A DNA stretch of 64,000 nt from SHZI01 sp964417725 (GTDB lineage Bacteria; Pseudomonadota; Gammaproteobacteria; Steroidobacterales; GCA-2729495), in NCBI GenBank assembly GCA_964417725.1, contig CAYQIV010000002.1:1-64000 (forward strand), read 5' to 3'. Below are positions 60,424 to 64,000 of this stretch, piece after piece. Below the pieces are notes generated by a model. It saw only the letters and a program-made list of their open reading frames with translations. It was not told the origin of the DNA and ran no database searches. The stretch's first letter is position 1, and every line of letters begins with the position of its first letter. Both the position numbers and the translations under genes were made by a program.

Positions 60424-61362
60424 ATGTCCGAAGCATCGCTCAATCACCTCTCGGGTGGCAGTGCCAGACCGGCCTCGACGGAGGGCATCATAGACAAGTT
60501 CCTGGATGCCATCTGGATGGAGAGGGGGTTGTCCGTGAACACGCTCGGCGCCTACCGTGCCGACCTGATGGCCCTGCAGCGCTGGCTGGCCCAGCGCGAC
60601 ACCAGCCTCATCTACGCCAGCCGTGCCGACCTGCTGGCTTTCATGGCGGCACGTGCAAGGCAGGGGTCCAAGCCGCGCTCGACGGCCCGCCAGCTGTCCA
60701 GCTTCCGGCGTTTCTACCGTTTCCTGCTCCGCGAGGGCACCATCCAGGAAGATCCGACCCAGCGCATCGACATGCCCAAGGTCGGCCGTGCGCTGCCCAA
60801 GTCGCTGACCGAGAGCGAGGTGGAGTCTTTGCTCGCCGCACCCGAGATCAGCGACCCGCTCGGCTACCGTGACCGCGCGATGCTCGAAGTGCTGTACGCC
60901 ACGGGGCTGCGCGTCTCGGAACTCATCAACCTGCGCCAGAACCAGGTCAACCTCAACCAGGGCGTGCTGCGCATTCGCGGCAAGGGTGACCGTGAACGTC
61001 TCATCCCCATCGGTGAAGAAGCGCAGCGCTGGGTGCGGGAGTTCTGTGCCGGGCCGCGCGCCGAGATCCTGCTCGAGCGGCAGAGTGATTACCTGTTTCC
61101 GACCCGGCGCGGCGACCGCATGACGCGCCAGGCCTTCTGGCACATCATCAAGCGTTACGCGCGCAAGGCGTCGATCACCGGCAAGCTGTCCCCGCACACG
61201 TTGCGTCATGCCTTTGCAACACACCTGCTCAACAATGGCGCCGACCTGCGCGTCGTGCAGATGTTGCTGGGGCACAGCGACCTGTCGACGACGCAGATCT
61301 ACACGCACGTGGCCCGCGAACGGCTCAAGGAACTGCACGCCCAGCATCATCCGCGCGGCTGA
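60424..61362 (+). CDS. xerD: Site-specific tyrosine recombinase XerD
   Basis: The 312-residue recombinase has a SAM-like N-domain and a catalytic domain with R163 (ATGLRVSEL), K187, H258/R261 (SPHTLRHAFATHLL), H284 (LLGHSDLSTTQIYTHV) and nucleophile Y293. The adjacent dsbC gene supports a housekeeping XerD, not a phage integrase. The preceding gap (60197-60423) has a TTGACG at 60230 but no persuasive -10. Confidence 0.95.
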   Translation: MSEASLNHLSGGSARPASTEGIIDKFLDAIWMERGLSVNTLGAYRADLMALQRWLAQRDTSLIYASRADLLAFMAARARQGSKPRSTARQLSSFRRFYRFLLREGTIQEDPTQRIDMPKVGRALPKSLTESEVESLLAAPEISDPLGYRDRAMLEVLYATGLRVSELINLRQNQVNLNQGVLRIRGKGDRERLIPIGEEAQRWVREFCAGPRAEILLERQSDYLFPTRRGDRMTRQAFWHIIKRYARKASITGKLSPHTLRHAFATHLLNNGADLRVVQMLLGHSDLSTTQIYTHVARERLKELHAQHHPRG

Positions 61363-61446
61363 TCCGTGGCCCGGCGGCCTCTGGCCTGCGTGCTAGTATG
61401 CCGCCGGTCCCGGCGTTGAGGCCGGGCGTATCACGGATGTACCCCG

Positions 61447-62223
61447 ATGGAGATGACGCGCATGATGCCAGGCCGGTTTCCCCTGTATCGGGCGACCCTC
61501 GTTGCCATTCTCGGCTGCCTTGTCGGCCAGGTGCTGGCGGCAGACACCGCGCTGTCGAGCGATCCCCGTGCGCTGATCGCGGCGCGCTGGCCGGAGATAC
61601 GTCCCGAGCACATCCAGCCATCGGTCGTCGCCGGGCTGTGGGAAGTGCGTGTCGGGTCGGAGATCGCCTACGTGTCGGCCGATGGGCGGCACCTGTTCCG
61701 CGGTGACGTCATCGATGCCGAAACCGATGCCAACCTCACCGAGCAGCGCCGCCATGGCCTGCGCCGGGATCTGCTCATGGAGGTTGCCGACGACCAGACA
61801 GTGATCTTCGCGCCGGCGGAATATACCTCGACGATCCATGTCTTCACGGATATCGACTGCGGCTACTGCCGCAAGCTGCATCGTGAAATCGCCGAATACA
61901 ACGCACGGGGTATCCGCGTGCGCTACCTGTTTTTCCCGCGCAGCGGGCCGGGCACCGAGAGCTGGACCAAGGCCGAGCAGGTTTGGTGCGCCGCCGACCG
62001 GCCGCGCGCCCTGACGCGCTCGAAGATGGGCGAGGTGCTGAAGGAAAAAACCTGCAGCCCCAACCCGGTGGCCCGCCACTACGAGCTGGGCCGTGATGTC
62101 GGCCTGCTCGGCACGCCGGCGATCGTCCTCGAGTCGGGTGAACTGCTCGGCGGCTACGTGCCGCCGGCGGAACTGGCGAGGCACATCGCCGACAGCAACC
62201 GGCCCGTTGCCCCCGCCAACTAG
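61447..62223 (+). CDS. dsbC: Thiol:disulfide interchange protein DsbC
   Basis: The product has 258 residues from the ATG at 61447; in-frame ATGs at 61453 and 61462 are alternatives. A signal peptide ends near VLA-AD. A small dimerisation domain is followed by a thioredoxin fold with CGYC at 138-141 and the cis-proline loop GTPAIVLESG. DsbC isomerises wrong disulfides in the periplasm. It follows xerD as in many gammaproteobacteria. TAGTAT (61394-61399) may be its own -10. Confidence 0.93.
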   Translation: MEMTRMMPGRFPLYRATLVAILGCLVGQVLAADTALSSDPRALIAARWPEIRPEHIQPSVVAGLWEVRVGSEIAYVSADGRHLFRGDVIDAETDANLTEQRRHGLRRDLLMEVADDQTVIFAPAEYTSTIHVFTDIDCGYCRKLHREIAEYNARGIRVRYLFFPRSGPGTESWTKAEQVWCAADRPRALTRSKMGEVLKEKTCSPNPVARHYELGRDVGLLGTPAIVLESGELLGGYVPPAELARHIADSNRPVAPAN

Positions 62224-62258
62224 AAGTATCCGTGGGGCGGGGTCGGTGCCCCGCGTGA

Positions 62259-62582
62259 TCAGCGCTCGAGGTACTTGAGCTTGCCGTCGACCTTGGCCCA
62301 CTGATCGGCGTCGGCCGGCGGCGTGCCGACCTCGGTGATCACCGGCCACTGTTTGGCGAGTTCGGCGTTGAGCTTGAGGAAGTCCTTCTGGTCGGCCGGC
62401 ACTTCGTCGTCGGCGAAGATCGCCTCCACCGGGCATTCGGGTTCGCACAAGGTGCAGTCGATGCACTCGTCCGGGTCGATGACGAGCATGTTGGGGCCTT
62501 CATGGAAGCAGTCGACCGGGCAGACCTCGACGCAGTCCATGTACTTGCACTTGATGCACTTCTCAGTGACGACGAAAGTCAT
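62259..62582 (-). CDS. fdxA: 7Fe ferredoxin (3Fe-4S plus 4Fe-4S)
   Basis: The 107-residue protein has CIKCKYMDCVEVCPVDCF near the start and CIDCTLCEPECPVEAIF in the middle, the cysteine spacing of FdxA-type seven-iron ferredoxins. A C-terminal helix region follows. It is a soluble low-potential electron carrier. It converges on dsbC. Confidence 0.95.
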   Translation of the reverse strand: MTFVVTEKCIKCKYMDCVEVCPVDCFHEGPNMLVIDPDECIDCTLCEPECPVEAIFADDEVPADQKDFLKLNAELAKQWPVITEVGTPPADADQWAKVDGKLKYLER

Positions 62583-62727
62583 TTATCACACTCCTTGAGA
62601 TCATCCGCCCGGCCCCCGTTTCCGGCGGATGGGAGCCGCGTACTTTAGAGGCTTCAGCCGTGAAATCCAATCCCGCGGGCGGCCTGCGGCGCGGGGCCGG
62701 ACAATGCCCCATCCATGGCCGTGTGCG

Positions 62728-63309
62728 CTACTCCCCTGCGACAATCGGTCCCGTGCCGCCGGCGGGTGCCGGGCGACGCGGGGGTGCGCAGGAGAGTCGT
62801 GCCGGCGCATCGCGCCAGCGGCCGTCGAGCCGCAGGTATTCCTCCAGCGCGATGCGCACGCTGGCGAAAGCCAGGTCGTCCCACGGGATTGCGGCGATAT
62901 TGAAAAGGCGTGCCTCGAGAGTTTCCTCGCCGGCGCCGAAGCGGGGTTCCGGCAGGCGGGCGGCGAAGAACACGTGGACCTGCGCGGCGTGGATGACATC
63001 GACGATCGCGAACAGCGCGCCGAGTTCGACCTCGGCGAGGGCTTCCTCGCGGGTCTCGCGCAGCGCGGCATGGGACAGGCTTTCACCGATCTCCATGAAC
63101 CCGGCCGGTACGGTCCAGAAGCCATGCCGGGGTTCGATGGCGCGCCGGCAGAGCAGGATCTGCCCCTGGTATTCGGGTACACAGCCGGCGACGATCTTCG
63201 GGTTCTGGTAGTGGACGGTGCCGCAGGCGGTGCAGACCTGCCGGGGTCGGCTGTCACCGGAGGGGACCGTCGTGCGGAGTGGCTGGCCGCATTCGCTGCA
63301 GTATTTCAC
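62728..63309 (-). CDS. NUDIX hydrolase with N-terminal zinc ribbon
   Basis: The GTG at 63309 gives 193 residues and the usual opening KYCSECGQPL; an ATG at 63375 would add 22. The zinc ribbon (CSECG and CTACG) precedes the NUDIX box GFMEIGESLSHAALRETREE, then ALAEV, intact except that the last conserved glycine is alanine. It probably hydrolyses a nucleoside diphosphate derivative such as ADP-ribose or NADH. The 145-bp gap to fdxA holds no gene. Confidence 0.87.
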   Translation of the reverse strand: MKYCSECGQPLRTTVPSGDSRPRQVCTACGTVHYQNPKIVAGCVPEYQGQILLCRRAIEPRHGFWTVPAGFMEIGESLSHAALRETREEALAEVELGALFAIVDVIHAAQVHVFFAARLPEPRFGAGEETLEARLFNIAAIPWDDLAFASVRIALEEYLRLDGRWRDAPARLSCAPPRRPAPAGGTGPIVAGE

Positions 63310-63427
63310 GGGTCTGCCTGCTGGGGGTGCGCCGGCATTGTAAATGGCCCATGCGCGGCGTGCATCGGCTACCATCTGCCCGTGCCCTGCGGTGCGGGCG
63401 TGGCTGGTGCAGAGAGAGAATCGGGCG

Positions 63428-64000
63428 ATGAACAGGTTGCTGGTGGCCGCCGTGGCGTGGCTGGTGCTGGGTGGCTGTGCCGGCTCGCGCCCCGACCCGG
63501 CACGTTCCGAGGCGCTGGCCCAGTCGGCGGCCAGCGCGTCGACGGCGCCGGTGCCGCGCCTGGCCTCCGAAGAATCTGTCAAGCACCCGGCGCAGCGCGA
63601 GTCGTCGGCGCTCGACCGGGCGCTGCGTGCCGCGCTCGACAGCCCGGTGCGGCGTGGTGCCGACCGGGCCCGTGATGCAGATCGTCGTGCCTTCGAGGTG
63701 CTGCGCTTTTTCGGCGTGCGGCCCGGCATGGAGGTCCTCGACCTGTGGTCCGGGGGCGGCTACTACACCGAACTGCTTTCACTGGTCGTCGGCCGTGGCG
63801 GCCGCGTGGTCGCGCACAACAATGCCCCCTACCTGCGTGTTGCCGAGGCCGAACTCGCCGAGCGGTTTGCTCCGGGGCGCCTTGCCAACGTCGAGCGGCT
63901 GGTGGCCGAGAACAACCGGCTTGCGCTGCCCGAGGCGCGTTTCGACATGGTGCTGGTCATCAACGCCTGGCATGACATCTACCTCGATGACCGTGTGGCC
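63428..64000 (+). CDS. Probable lipoprotein with SAM-dependent methyltransferase fold (cut by window end)
   Basis: The first 191 codons are present and the frame is open at the window edge. The N-terminus is a lipoprotein signal, LVAAVAWLVLGGC, with lipobox LGGC. About 60 low-complexity residues later comes a class I methyltransferase core: motif I VLDLWSGGGYYTELLS and FDMVLVINAWHDIYLDD. It resembles the predicted methyltransferases of COG4798, some of which carry export signals. The ATG at 63428 follows AGAGAGAATC. Confidence 0.8.
   Translation, partial: MNRLLVAAVAWLVLGGCAGSRPDPARSEALAQSAASASTAPVPRLASEESVKHPAQRESSALDRALRAALDSPVRRGADRARDADRRAFEVLRFFGVRPGMEVLDLWSGGGYYTELLSLVVGRGGRVVAHNNAPYLRVAEAELAERFAPGRLANVERLVAENNRLALPEARFDMVLVINAWHDIYLDDRVA

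Overview
The window is GC-rich DNA from a Gram-negative bacterium, most likely a gammaproteobacterium. The evidence is the xerD-dsbC adjacency, the mix of outer-membrane secretion, porin, Pst/Pho, zapE and ETF-QO genes, and the absence of low-GC islands; I cannot place it more precisely. It is almost fully coding. I see no rRNA, tRNA, CRISPR array or intact insertion sequence.

Region 1 (about 1-36.7 kb) is a phosphate-starvation (PHO) island. The centre of control is phoB-phoR-phoU-pstS-pstC-pstA-pstB (27.2-34.9 kb), preceded by a second, orphan PhoB-like regulator (26.4 kb). To the left lies a large envelope system. It comprises a two-partner-secretion transporter (2.5 kb), a PEP-CTERM-like secreted protein (4.4 kb), a secreted PstS-fold-like protein (5.2 kb) and a 3479-residue filamentous-haemagglutinin-type exoprotein (7.2-17.6 kb). 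A six-gene run follows (18.3-24.1 kb): an ExbB-type channel fused to periplasmic DUF2341 and LamG-like domains, ExbD, a TonB-like protein, a porin, a coiled-coil protein and a lipoprotein. A PAP2 phosphatase, diacylglycerol kinase and a CHAD (polyphosphate-binding) protein come next, and a second porin (35.5 kb) closes the island. By eye I find Pho-box-like sites (7-bp half-sites of the CTGTCAC type, 4-bp spacers) in front of nearly every transcription unit here, often with a -10-like hexamer exactly 10 bp after the last half-site. The layout recalls the phosphate-regulated PdtA/PdtB system of Pseudomonas aeruginosa, with additions (PEP-CTERM protein, PstS-like protein, LamG-ExbB fusion) that look worth study. 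Copies of a roughly 150-bp dispersed repeat lie in inverted orientation at both ends of the island (1-1100 and 35.1-35.3 kb).

Region 2 (36.7-53 kb) is metabolic and housekeeping: an HMG-CoA-lyase-type enzyme divergent from a CaiB-type CoA transferase, trmO, a leuCD-type hydro-lyase, moaC-mobA-folE, a MaoC hydratase, an amidase, tesB, a gamma-carbonic-anhydrase-like protein with gpmA, zapE divergent from ETF-ubiquinone oxidoreductase, a cytochrome b561 and a membrane-anchored LuxR-type regulator.

Region 3 (53-64 kb) starts with surface-polysaccharide genes (pyruvyl-transferase family protein, glycosyltransferase, an unusual PP-loop-like protein). It continues with a GNAT-BKACE fusion, a thiolase, a lysophospholipid acyltransferase, xerD, dsbC, a 7Fe ferredoxin, a NUDIX hydrolase and the start of a lipoprotein methyltransferase cut by the window end. 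Broken genes are a response-regulator remnant at 2.1 kb and a CurA-type oxidoreductase remnant at 40.2 kb.
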